Shown piece by piece: positions 17,228 through 24,456 of a DNA stretch of 40,912 bases. A model generated the notes under the pieces. The model searched no databases, was not told the DNA's origin, and saw only the letters and a list, made by a program, of their open reading frames with translations. Each line of letters begins with the position of its first letter. The first letter of the stretch is position 1. The DNA is from Candidatus Methylomirabilis sp. Lineage in GTDB: Bacteria; Muiribacteriota; Ozemobacteria; Ozemobacterales; Ozemobacteraceae. The position numbers and the translations under genes are program-made. The DNA is taken from assembly GCA_020722725.1 (NCBI GenBank), contig DYKG01000007.1, forward strand, positions 65,181 to 106,092, in the 5' to 3' direction.

Positions 17228-18585
17228 TATATAAATCCTGAAAGTATTAGTAGTTTTGACGCTGAATAGAATAAAACATACAGGCTTATTCCAGCAAGTA
17301 CAATTAATGCAAAGTCGCCAGGATAAAATTTATCAGGCCAGGAATCATTGATATGCTCGATTACCGCCACCTCCCAGTCAGGCAGTCGGTCGATTCGGAA
17401 ACCGGAAAGCGGAGAAATGGAAACCCTTTGACTATTTTTATTAACATAAAGAGTCTTTTGAGATTTTTGACCACTGACCCCTGAAGGATTCAAAAATTGC
17501 CTGAGATAACTGATTTGATTTTTCCTGTATCTGCCCGATGACGAAAAAACCGTGGCAAAATTCTGATCCAGCACAATTATTTCGCATTCTGAGGCGATTT
17601 GCCCCTTTTCAATTATCTGCTCGAGATTTTTCAGGTTAAAAGCGGCTCTAATACTCGCAGTCAGCTCCCTGTGCCGGTTTCTGACCGGCGCTGCCATCTG
17701 CAGGTAACTGCTTTGTGAATCGGTGTGATAGGTTTTGCCAATCCAGAAGCTTCTGCCATTGGAAAAATTCTGGCAGATCAGGTAATCATCAACAGCGCCA
17801 TCAATTCCTTTCTGACTGAAATCTGTCAGCGGGTGCCCAAACCGATTGGTTATCTTTAACCCGGCAAACCATTCTCGACTGCTCAGAGCGCTCGAAAGAA
17901 ACTTCTCGGTTTCTCGATGGTCAACCAGCATGGTATGGCCAAGCCCGGCAAAACTGTCAAAACGCTGCCCCCATTCGCATAGCTTATCAAACCAGGAATT
18001 GAGCTTGATATGCACGCTTAATAGCAAATGCCTGATAAAATTTGTCTCTTCATGGAATAGTAAGCTTTTGCTGCTCGAATAGTCGCCTGGTGGAATGAAC
18101 ATGCCTTCATCGCCACTGTTTTCTGAATCTTCCAGCGAATCTGTGTTTGCCCCAATGATCCTGTTCATTTCATAAAACAGGCGTCGCTGCATTGCTGCAG
18201 AAAGCTCACGCCAGTATTCCATGCTTTGATTCATTTGTAGAAAGCTGTGATAAAGCATGCCCATGTCGAACCTCAATGTGTCAAGGCAGTCGAGCAGATA
18301 ATATCTTGTCTTATTTATTTGGGGTCTGAGAAAATCTTTTTTTTCCTGCTTCCAGAAACCGGGAAAACGGCTCAACAGTTCAAGATGGTTGGCCGCTGCA
18401 AGAATCTGAGAAGCCAGCGCGGCAGAAGTCATTGATGCCAGCGCAACACCACGTTTCCGGGCCGACACTTCAGTCTCGATTTTTTTCAGATGAAGCGCGT
18501 ATATTGATGCCGCGCAGGCTGAAATTGCTATTGCTGATAAAATCAGCCAGACCAGAGGGCTGTTTTTTTTTGAAATTTCTTTCAT
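17227..18585 (-). CDS. Membrane sensor-like protein without output domain
   Basis: This 452-aa protein has an N-terminal membrane helix (about 11-31), a long extracytoplasmic region and a C-terminal membrane helix (about 425-446), with almost nothing after it. The middle resembles Cache-type double sensor domains: a helical bundle first, then beta-rich segments such as WFAGLKITNRFGHPLTDFS and CEIIVLDQNFATVFSSSG. No kinase, GGDEF, HAMP or methyl-accepting domain follows, so it probably signals through partner proteins. It is the first gene of a four-gene operon ending in a diguanylate cyclase. Cache assignment is by appearance only. Confidence 0.65.
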   Translation of the reverse strand: MKEISKKNSPLVWLILSAIAISACAASIYALHLKKIETEVSARKRGVALASMTSAALASQILAAANHLELLSRFPGFWKQEKKDFLRPQINKTRYYLLDCLDTLRFDMGMLYHSFLQMNQSMEYWRELSAAMQRRLFYEMNRIIGANTDSLEDSENSGDEGMFIPPGDYSSSKSLLFHEETNFIRHLLLSVHIKLNSWFDKLCEWGQRFDSFAGLGHTMLVDHRETEKFLSSALSSREWFAGLKITNRFGHPLTDFSQKGIDGAVDDYLICQNFSNGRSFWIGKTYHTDSQSSYLQMAAPVRNRHRELTASIRAAFNLKNLEQIIEKGQIASECEIIVLDQNFATVFSSSGRYRKNQISYLRQFLNPSGVSGQKSQKTLYVNKNSQRVSISPLSGFRIDRLPDWEVAVIEHINDSWPDKFYPGDFALIVLAGISLYVLFYSASKLLILSGFI

Positions 18586-18617
18586 AAGCGTCTAATTTTT
18601 TTCAGGGAAATGCCGAT

Positions 18618-18646
18618 ATCTTATCTAGAGCAGATTAAATTCTCAA
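18618..18646 (-). promoter_or_regulatory. Promoter of the sensor/TPR/diguanylate cyclase operon
   Basis: On the minus strand TTGAGA (18646-18641) and TAAGAT (18623-18618) are separated by 17 bases. This places the start of transcription about 25 bases before the ATG at 18585. Confidence 0.5.
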
Positions 18647-18663
18647 ATTTCAGGAGGCATTAT

Positions 18664-18798
18664 ATGCTTTGCCCACAATGCAGCGCTCCCATGGTTCGAA
18701 AATCTCATAACGGAAGACAGACCCCTTACTTCACCCTTAACTGCAACCACTGCAAATTTGTAATTTTTTACCGCGGCCAGTTCAACAGCGAAGAATAA
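18664..18798 (+). CDS. Small zinc-ribbon protein, 44 aa
   Basis: A 44-aa protein with two cysteine pairs, CPQC (residues 3-6) and CNHC (about 27-30), separated by about 20 residues. This is a classic zinc ribbon. AGGAGG at 18652-18657 sits six bases before the ATG at 18664, so this start is far better than the upstream in-frame one at 18610. Such small ribbons bind nucleic acid or protein, but no function can be assigned. It diverges from the sensor operon across 78 bases. Confidence 0.75.
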   Translation: MLCPQCSAPMVRKSHNGRQTPYFTLNCNHCKFVIFYRGQFNSEE

Positions 18799-18958
18799 GA
18801 CCCGGTTTTTCCCTTATTACTTTCAACTGTAGCCTAAAACGGGGTTTAGTTCAAGCTTTTCCATTTCTTGAGCAGCGATAGATCAGCCAGGACTGATTTG
18901 TAATTAGCCCGTCTCTATGATAGACTTGCGGCACAATTTTTCTTGATCAGGAGCCGCA

Positions 18959-19837
18959 ATGGATCGTAATTCTGCTCGCTTAATCGATATTTTTTATCTG
19001 GTTTTTGGCTCTATACTTCTGGGTTTCAGTCTTGCAGCTTTTACCATTCCCAACAAGATTGCTACGGGTGGGCTGACCGGTGTTGCTACCATTGTTTACC
19101 ACATCGTCGGAACTCCGGTTGGTCTCGTGGTTTTTGTCGGCAATCTAATTCTTATCTCTCTTCAAGCCTGGTTGATCGGGGTTAAATCTGCCTGGAAAAC
19201 CCTTCTTTCGATCGTTGTCGTTTCTGCAACCATTGAAATAATGATGAATCTCCTGCAGATTCCCGTGCTGACTCGCGATCCAATTCTTGCCTGTCTTTAT
19301 GGCGGAATTTTTTCAGGTATCGGAGTGGGCCTGGCCTTTAAGGCCGGTGGAACGACCGGTGGCATGGATATCGTCAGCCAGATTCTTCATGCTAAATACC
19401 ACGTTCCGGTTGGTGATGTAATTCTGATAACTAACATAATGGTCACCTGTCTGGCCGGCTGGGCTTTTGGTCCCGAACTCGCTCTCTATGGCCTGATAAC
19501 GGTTTTCTTCAGCGGCAAAGTAATCGATGCGGTGCTGGAAGGCATGTCGGTTTTCAGAACCGTTATGATTATTTCCAGCCATTCTGATGAAATTGGCTGG
19601 GCGATCATTGAAGAGCTGCATCGCGGTGTTACCTGCCTTAACGGATACGGTGTTTATTCGGGTAAACCGACCAACGTTTTGCTTACTGCAGTCAGGCGAA
19701 AAGAAATGCCCATTCTGCGCAATCTGATCTATGATTTCGACCCCAACGCCTTTGTAATTGTCGGAGATGCCCGTCAGGTACTGGGGCGAGGTTTTATAAA
19801 TCTTGACGAGGAAGTTCGCCGAGAAAAAGATGTATAA
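18959..19837 (+). CDS. YitT/DUF161-family membrane protein
   Basis: The 292-aa protein matches the YitT family: about six membrane helices in the first 200 residues, with signatures NKIATGGLTGVATIVYHI and FKAGGTTGGMDIVSQIL. A soluble C-terminal DUF2179-like domain (about 205-285) carries VTCLNGYGVYSGKPTNVLLTAVRRKEM in two stretches. The family is widespread and its transport role is not settled. The SD is GGAG in TCAGGAGCC before ATG 18959. The 57-nt repeat element begins 28 bases after its stop. Confidence 0.9.
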   Translation: MDRNSARLIDIFYLVFGSILLGFSLAAFTIPNKIATGGLTGVATIVYHIVGTPVGLVVFVGNLILISLQAWLIGVKSAWKTLLSIVVVSATIEIMMNLLQIPVLTRDPILACLYGGIFSGIGVGLAFKAGGTTGGMDIVSQILHAKYHVPVGDVILITNIMVTCLAGWAFGPELALYGLITVFFSGKVIDAVLEGMSVFRTVMIISSHSDEIGWAIIEELHRGVTCLNGYGVYSGKPTNVLLTAVRRKEMPILRNLIYDFDPNAFVIVGDARQVLGRGFINLDEEVRREKDV

Positions 19838-19864
19838 TACGGATTACAGAAAATATATTCGCAG

Positions 19865-19921
19865 GAGCCGACCTCTGTGTGACTCGCAGGTTGCGCTAAT
19901 GCCATGGTGCGGCCCGCTTTA
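19865..19921 (+). repeat. 57-nt structured element, copy 1
   Basis: This element is 49/57 identical, without gaps, to 30011-30067. It can fold as an outer stem (positions 1-6 with 46-51), a second stem (9-12 with 42-45), and a small hairpin CGCA/TGCG, flanked by invariant unpaired GTGTGAC and TAATGCCAT. Copy 1 pairs less well than copy 2 (one A-C and one U-U mismatch). It begins 28 bases after the YitT stop and ends 94 bases before the next start codon. I do not recognise it as a known riboswitch. Confidence 0.75.
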
Positions 19922-20015
19922 AATCGTAGTAATACAAATGAATTAAATGTGATTGGTATAAAAGTTTTTTTGCTGGCATAAGCAGATATAATTACTTGTT
20001 GTCTCAAGGAGTATC

Positions 20016-21974
20016 ATGACTGTAAGTAAGCAAAAAGTTTTCACCGTTGGCCTGCCTGACCGCGATTTCTCGGCCTGCCTGAATGCCTGCCGGGAATTTG
20101 ACCTGGTTGCCTGTGACCCGCTGAAAGAGGGTGAAAGTAATGATTTTGCTGAAAATTCAGTATTTCTGATCAGCGAAGACAGCTTTGTTGCCGATGTAAT
20201 CGGATTTCAGCGCTTTTTCGCCGGAATCAGCAAGAAAATTCCTCTGATTGTATTAGGCAACCGACACTCTCAACGCTACATGCAGGCTCTGTTCGTGCAT
20301 CGACCATTTACTTATCTGCAGAATTGCGAATCTTCTGAGTTGATCGTCGAAGCAATCAAAAATGCCGCTGAAGGAAAAAGTGCATGGTTGCCGCTGCACG
20401 ATTATGCCGCGCAGCTTGAAGTTGCCAAACAGAACATCAAAGCTTTGCATAAAATAGGCATTGCTCTCTCTGCTGAAAGCGATATTGACAAACTTCTTGA
20501 TATGATCCTTACCCAAAGCCGAAATATTGCAGAAGCTGATGCGGGAAGCCTGTATCTCGTCGAAAATGAATCACGGATGCGATTCAAATTGTCACAGAAT
20601 GTTTCGCTAGACTGGGCGGTTAAGCAGGATACTCCCATAGAAATCAGCTGTGCAAGCATCAGCGGCTATACTGCCAGCTCAAAAAGCCCATTAAACCTTC
20701 TTGATTCTTACAAAATCAGTGAAAATTTCCCCTTTACCTTCAACCGAAGTTACGATGAACAAACGGGTTACCGATCAAAATCGATGCTTGCTGTGCCGAT
20801 GAAAAACCTTGAAGGGCAGGTTCTGGGGGTAATTCAGCTGATAAACAAGCGAACCGATTATGCCCAAAGTGTTCCGGGCGAACCCCTCGATGTGGATAAG
20901 GTTATTCCATTTCGCTTCGATGATCTTGAACTTTTGAGTAGTCTCGCTTCTCAAGCGGCGGTTGCAATTGAAAACCTTCGATTATACCAGGATATCAAAA
21001 ATGTTTTTGAAGGCTTTGTTAAAGCCTCTATTTTTGCCATCGAATCTCGAGACCCGACCACCCGTGGTCATTCTGAAAGAGTTTCAGAACTTACTCTCGC
21101 CATCGCCCGAGAAATTAATTCGATTAATGACGGCCCTTTCGCCAATCTCTATTTTGATGAAAAAAAGCTTACCGAACTGCGCTACGCGACTCTGCTGCAT
21201 GATTTTGGCAAAGTTGGCGTTCATGAAGAAATTCTGGTTAAGGCCAAAAAACTTTTTCCCCACGAGCTTGAACTGCTTAAGCAGAGATACAATTACATTC
21301 AGAAATCGCTTGAAGCTGATTTTTACAAAGAATGCCTCGATTATGCGGTAAAATACGGAATTGAAAAATTCAATCTGGTTAAACCTGCTCTTGAAGGTAA
21401 ATTTAGCAGCAAAATTCTTGAAGTTCAGGAAATTCTTGAATTTCTCATTCGTTCAAACGAGCCATCGGTAATGGAAGACGGGAATTTCCATCGATTACTT
21501 GAAATTGCCAATCTGCAGCATATCGATCATGACGGAATGCAGACTCCTTATCTGACCGAACGTGAAACTCATGTTCTATCAATCAGACGGGGTTCTTTAT
21601 CAGAAACTGAAAGAATTGAAATCGAATCACATGTCAGACATACTTTTAATTTTCTTTCGAAAATACCCTGGACCAAAAGCCTGAATCGCATTCCCGAAAT
21701 TGCCTATGCACATCATGAAAAACTGAATGGTCGGGGTTACCCGAACCACATGCAGATTAACGAGATTCCTTTTGAATCGCAGATGCTTAGCGTTGCTGAT
21801 ATTTTTGACGCTTTGACTGCCCAGGACCGCCCATATAAACCGGCAGTTCCGCTGGCAAAAGCAATAGACATTCTCTATTTTGACGTGAATAATCAGCATA
21901 TCAACCGGGAAATTGTCGATCTGTTTGTCCAGAGAAAGCTGTATCGGGTAATTGAGCACAACAAGTTCCGCTAA
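20016..21974 (+). CDS. REC-like/GAF/HD-GYP phosphodiesterase
   Basis: This 652-aa protein is predicted to degrade cyclic-di-GMP. Residues 5-120 look like a degenerate receiver domain, 150-322 a GAF domain, and 335-640 an HD-GYP domain. The metal-binding motifs are HSERV, HDFGKVG (395-401) and HHEKLNGRGYP (566-576), so the catalytic set is intact. About 110 residues (roughly 418-530) are inserted between the first and second halves of the HD fold, an arrangement I recall from a known HD-GYP subgroup. AAGGAG (20006-20011) precedes the ATG. TATAAT occurs at 19987, but without a clear -35. It overlaps the next gene by 23 bases. Confidence 0.9.
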   Translation: MTVSKQKVFTVGLPDRDFSACLNACREFDLVACDPLKEGESNDFAENSVFLISEDSFVADVIGFQRFFAGISKKIPLIVLGNRHSQRYMQALFVHRPFTYLQNCESSELIVEAIKNAAEGKSAWLPLHDYAAQLEVAKQNIKALHKIGIALSAESDIDKLLDMILTQSRNIAEADAGSLYLVENESRMRFKLSQNVSLDWAVKQDTPIEISCASISGYTASSKSPLNLLDSYKISENFPFTFNRSYDEQTGYRSKSMLAVPMKNLEGQVLGVIQLINKRTDYAQSVPGEPLDVDKVIPFRFDDLELLSSLASQAAVAIENLRLYQDIKNVFEGFVKASIFAIESRDPTTRGHSERVSELTLAIAREINSINDGPFANLYFDEKKLTELRYATLLHDFGKVGVHEEILVKAKKLFPHELELLKQRYNYIQKSLEADFYKECLDYAVKYGIEKFNLVKPALEGKFSSKILEVQEILEFLIRSNEPSVMEDGNFHRLLEIANLQHIDHDGMQTPYLTERETHVLSIRRGSLSETERIEIESHVRHTFNFLSKIPWTKSLNRIPEIAYAHHEKLNGRGYPNHMQINEIPFESQMLSVADIFDALTAQDRPYKPAVPLAKAIDILYFDVNNQHINREIVDLFVQRKLYRVIEHNKFR

Positions 21975-22866
21975 GTCTATCTTAATAATTGCTGATATCG
22001 AAGGTTCAAGCGGATGTTTGAACAAGGCCGACAGTCAGCTTTTCAACGATGGCTGGGTCAGGGCCTGCATAGATCTTACTCTTGATTTGAATGCCATTAT
22101 CGCAGCAATAAAAGCCACAGGGAAAGTTGCACGCGTAAAAGTGAAAGATTTCCACCGCACCGGCTTCAATATTTTTGCTGATTTGCTTGATTCTCGCGCA
22201 GAATTGAGTCAGGGTTACCAGGCGGAACCAGTAATGGGAATCGGCGATTGCTCAGGCTTCGATTTGCTTTTTCTGGTTGGCCTGCATGCAGCTTCTGGTA
22301 CCGATGGCTTTCTTGCCCATACACTGACTTCAAGGTTTGCTGAACTGAAAGCTGATGGTCGCCCCCTGACCGAAGCTGAACTTTTTGCCGTTTCGGTTGC
22401 CGGGTATGGGCTGAAACCCGCCTTTTTTTCAGGATGCCCGCAGGCATGTCGCCAGGCCGGAGACGTCATGCCATGGCTTACCTGTGTTGAGGTACCCAAA
22501 AATGATTGTGAAAGCCGTGAAAGGGTCAGAGATAAACTTTATGCCGGGGCGGTGAAAGCATTAAATGAAGAAACCCCGCAGATTTTCTCGCCGCCGGGCA
22601 TGGTCAATGTTGAGTTAAAAATGCGTGATGGAGCAAGAGCCGCTGAAAAGCTGGCAAAGCTCTGGAAACTGCAGGTCAGCGATGATAAACTGAAATTCTC
22701 AGCCGAGAATCTTCAAGAAGTCTATCGGGTGCTGATAAATCTCGCTTATTTAACCCCGTTTTGGCGCAAAAACCTGAATGCCGGCCTCGGGTTTTTCAAT
22801 TTCTGGGGCCGCATAACCCATTTATGGGCACGTTTTCGCCGAAAAAAAGCGTCTCAGCTTTCGTGA
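21952..22866 (+). CDS. M55-family (DppA-like) D-aminopeptidase homologue
   Basis: This 304-aa protein resembles the M55 family of zinc D-aminopeptidases such as DppA. The expected ligands are visible: IADIEG (Asp15, Glu17), KDFHRTG (His68), GLHAASG (His112), LAHT (His123, nucleophile-like) and the EAE segment (Glu141/143). In DppA this family cleaves D-Ala peptides, so a role in peptidoglycan-peptide recycling is plausible. The only sensible start is TTG 21952, which overlaps the upstream HD-GYP gene by 23 bases; no good SD is seen, so coupling is likely. The 3' end overlaps the convergent gene by 13 bases. Confidence 0.78.
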   Translation: MSTTSSAKSILIIADIEGSSGCLNKADSQLFNDGWVRACIDLTLDLNAIIAAIKATGKVARVKVKDFHRTGFNIFADLLDSRAELSQGYQAEPVMGIGDCSGFDLLFLVGLHAASGTDGFLAHTLTSRFAELKADGRPLTEAELFAVSVAGYGLKPAFFSGCPQACRQAGDVMPWLTCVEVPKNDCESRERVRDKLYAGAVKALNEETPQIFSPPGMVNVELKMRDGARAAEKLAKLWKLQVSDDKLKFSAENLQEVYRVLINLAYLTPFWRKNLNAGLGFFNFWGRITHLWARFRRKKASQLS

Positions 22867-23432
22867 TAGAAAAAGTCGATGCAGATTACCGAAGCAAGCG
22901 TGATTAAAGCCATTTCAGCATCTGCTGTCATGGTAACTTCATAATCATCGGCGGTGGTCAAAAGTTCCCGGGCAAACCCGCCATATTTATGGCCTATTGT
23001 TGCAAGAACATTATTATTATTGTCCTGGAACTGAAAGTTTCTGAATTTCCAGCCGCCCACAATGCGACCAATCTTTTGCCCCTGGCTATCTTCGACCAGA
23101 ATTTCCGGTCTGATCAGCGAAAATTTCTTTCTGAAAACGCATAAAACCCTACCGTCAGCGTTTCTTACCGTAAATGCCGCCGAAAAAAGAGATGCGGGCT
23201 GACCCATTTCCATGATCAGGTGTCCATCTGCCGAATGCATTACCAGCTTAACCGGAAGAAAAGCCTTGTCTAGAAACATTTTTGCAATTTTCTGTCCGGT
23301 TGAAGCTTCTTCTACTATTTCGGCCAGTGTCTCTCTGGTTTCGGGATCAATTACCAGATAAGATTCATGCAGCTTTGTGGCTCCGATGGATTCAGTTACC
23401 AGATATTTTTTTCTATAGGCTATGCTTTGCAT
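22854..23432 (-). CDS. LURP-one/scramblase-related protein
   Basis: This 192-aa protein has the beta-barrel pattern of the LURP-one and phospholipid scramblase-like family (YxjI-type). Typical pieces are an N-terminal KYLVTESIG strand, repeated charged turns such as LVIDPETRE and SAAFTVRNADGR, and a C-terminal TTADDYEVTMTADAEMALITLASVICIDFF segment that ends with a hydrophobic helix. Family members are thought to bind lipids or nucleic acid, with no fixed enzymatic role. It is 13 nt downstream of the secreted-protein gene and probably in one operon with it. Confidence 0.7.
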   Translation of the reverse strand: MQSIAYRKKYLVTESIGATKLHESYLVIDPETRETLAEIVEEASTGQKIAKMFLDKAFLPVKLVMHSADGHLIMEMGQPASLFSAAFTVRNADGRVLCVFRKKFSLIRPEILVEDSQGQKIGRIVGGWKFRNFQFQDNNNNVLATIGHKYGGFARELLTTADDYEVTMTADAEMALITLASVICIDFFYHES

Positions 23433-23445
23433 TTTTTTCCTCTTC

Positions 23446-24273
23446 TTACCAGACCTGATTTTTCAGACCCACGGTCCATTCTGTTGGCTCAAAGCCAAGT
23501 TCAGCAGCATTGTCGAGCAGATCGCCATAAATGTCTGATGCAAGGCAGGCTTTCAATTTGGTCAGATCTATACTGCCGCCTTTGATCCCGGTAGCCAGCA
23601 TTGCTTTGAGTGCCGCATCTTTAGCTGCCTGATTGGTGGAATTCTGCCAGCCGGCCCTGATCATATGCCAGGTTAGCTCGAAATCATCTAGAGTTGAGCG
23701 TTCTTCTTCGCTGAGCTTGAGAAATGATTCTTCCAGCAGTTTTTTAATTGTGGCAACGGTTTCTGCAGAAAACTTTTCCGGCTTATCCGGGCTGGCGACG
23801 AATTCGAGATACTCGATCAAGGCAGCAAATGACTGGTTGGTTACTATCTCTTCATTGAGCTGAATCGCCGGGCTGGCAAGCTCGCGCTGAAGTTGCAGAT
23901 ATAGCGCAGCGGCCGGATCAGCCGGCAGGCTCATGGCCGTTTCTTCAAAGTCTTTTTTCAGCACGAACTTAACCGCTTCGTGCCCCGCTTCATCCATTTC
24001 TTCCATTGAACCGGCCAGTTCAAGGGCCGAAAGGAAATTATTGCGGTCAGCCTCGGGCATTTGTGAACATTCATTCTTGATTGCGGTAAGAAAAGAATCT
24101 TTCTGGGCGACGGTCAATCTTGTTGCCAGAACGAATTCTATCAGTCGGATATGGCAGTGGGCTGCCTTCATGGTAATCGGGGGCTGCCCGGCAACAATAG
24201 TTTCATCCGCCATCAAGGTGGCGAAAACCATCAATATTAGAGCGATTGCCACCAAAACTGGTTTTGTTCTCAT
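23446..24273 (-). CDS. Secreted helical protein of unknown function
   Basis: I do not recognise this 275-aa protein. It begins with a signal peptide (MRTKPVLVAIALILMVFATL, cleavage near Ala22) and continues as mostly helical sequence rich in Glu, Ala and Leu, without recognised motifs. I chose ATG 24273 because AGGGAGA lies seven bases upstream of it; the longer frame from 24300 lacks a better signal. It precedes the LURP-one gene by 13 bases. Its four cysteines or fewer do not suggest a metal site. Confidence 0.65.
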   Translation of the reverse strand: MRTKPVLVAIALILMVFATLMADETIVAGQPPITMKAAHCHIRLIEFVLATRLTVAQKDSFLTAIKNECSQMPEADRNNFLSALELAGSMEEMDEAGHEAVKFVLKKDFEETAMSLPADPAAALYLQLQRELASPAIQLNEEIVTNQSFAALIEYLEFVASPDKPEKFSAETVATIKKLLEESFLKLSEEERSTLDDFELTWHMIRAGWQNSTNQAAKDAALKAMLATGIKGGSIDLTKLKACLASDIYGDLLDNAAELGFEPTEWTVGLKNQVW

Positions 24274-24456
24274 CTGAATTTCTCCCTGAAAAGGTTTCAA
24301 TGCCGATAATAGCTTTTTTAACCGCCCAGGTCAACCAGCTGACTATTATGAATCCAAGCAGCCTGCCTGAGATGGAAAAAAATGGCGCGAAACAATGGCA
24401 ATAATGATATGTTATACAGCTGGATAAATTGAAAAAACTCAGCCGAGGTTTTGAAG

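Noticed and set aside
15953-17234. Several plus-strand open frames opposite the TPR lipoprotein.
   Set aside because: They are low-complexity shadows of a gene with a signal peptide and coherent TPR repeats.
19888-19910. Similarity of GCGCTAATGCC to the end of the SAM-I riboswitch core.
   Set aside because: The rest of the SAM-I fold (kink-turn, four-way junction) is missing and the element is too short.
24451-24456. TTG at 24451 as start of the HEAT/TPR gene.
   Set aside because: GAGG is only two bases before it; ATG 24457 has normal spacing.
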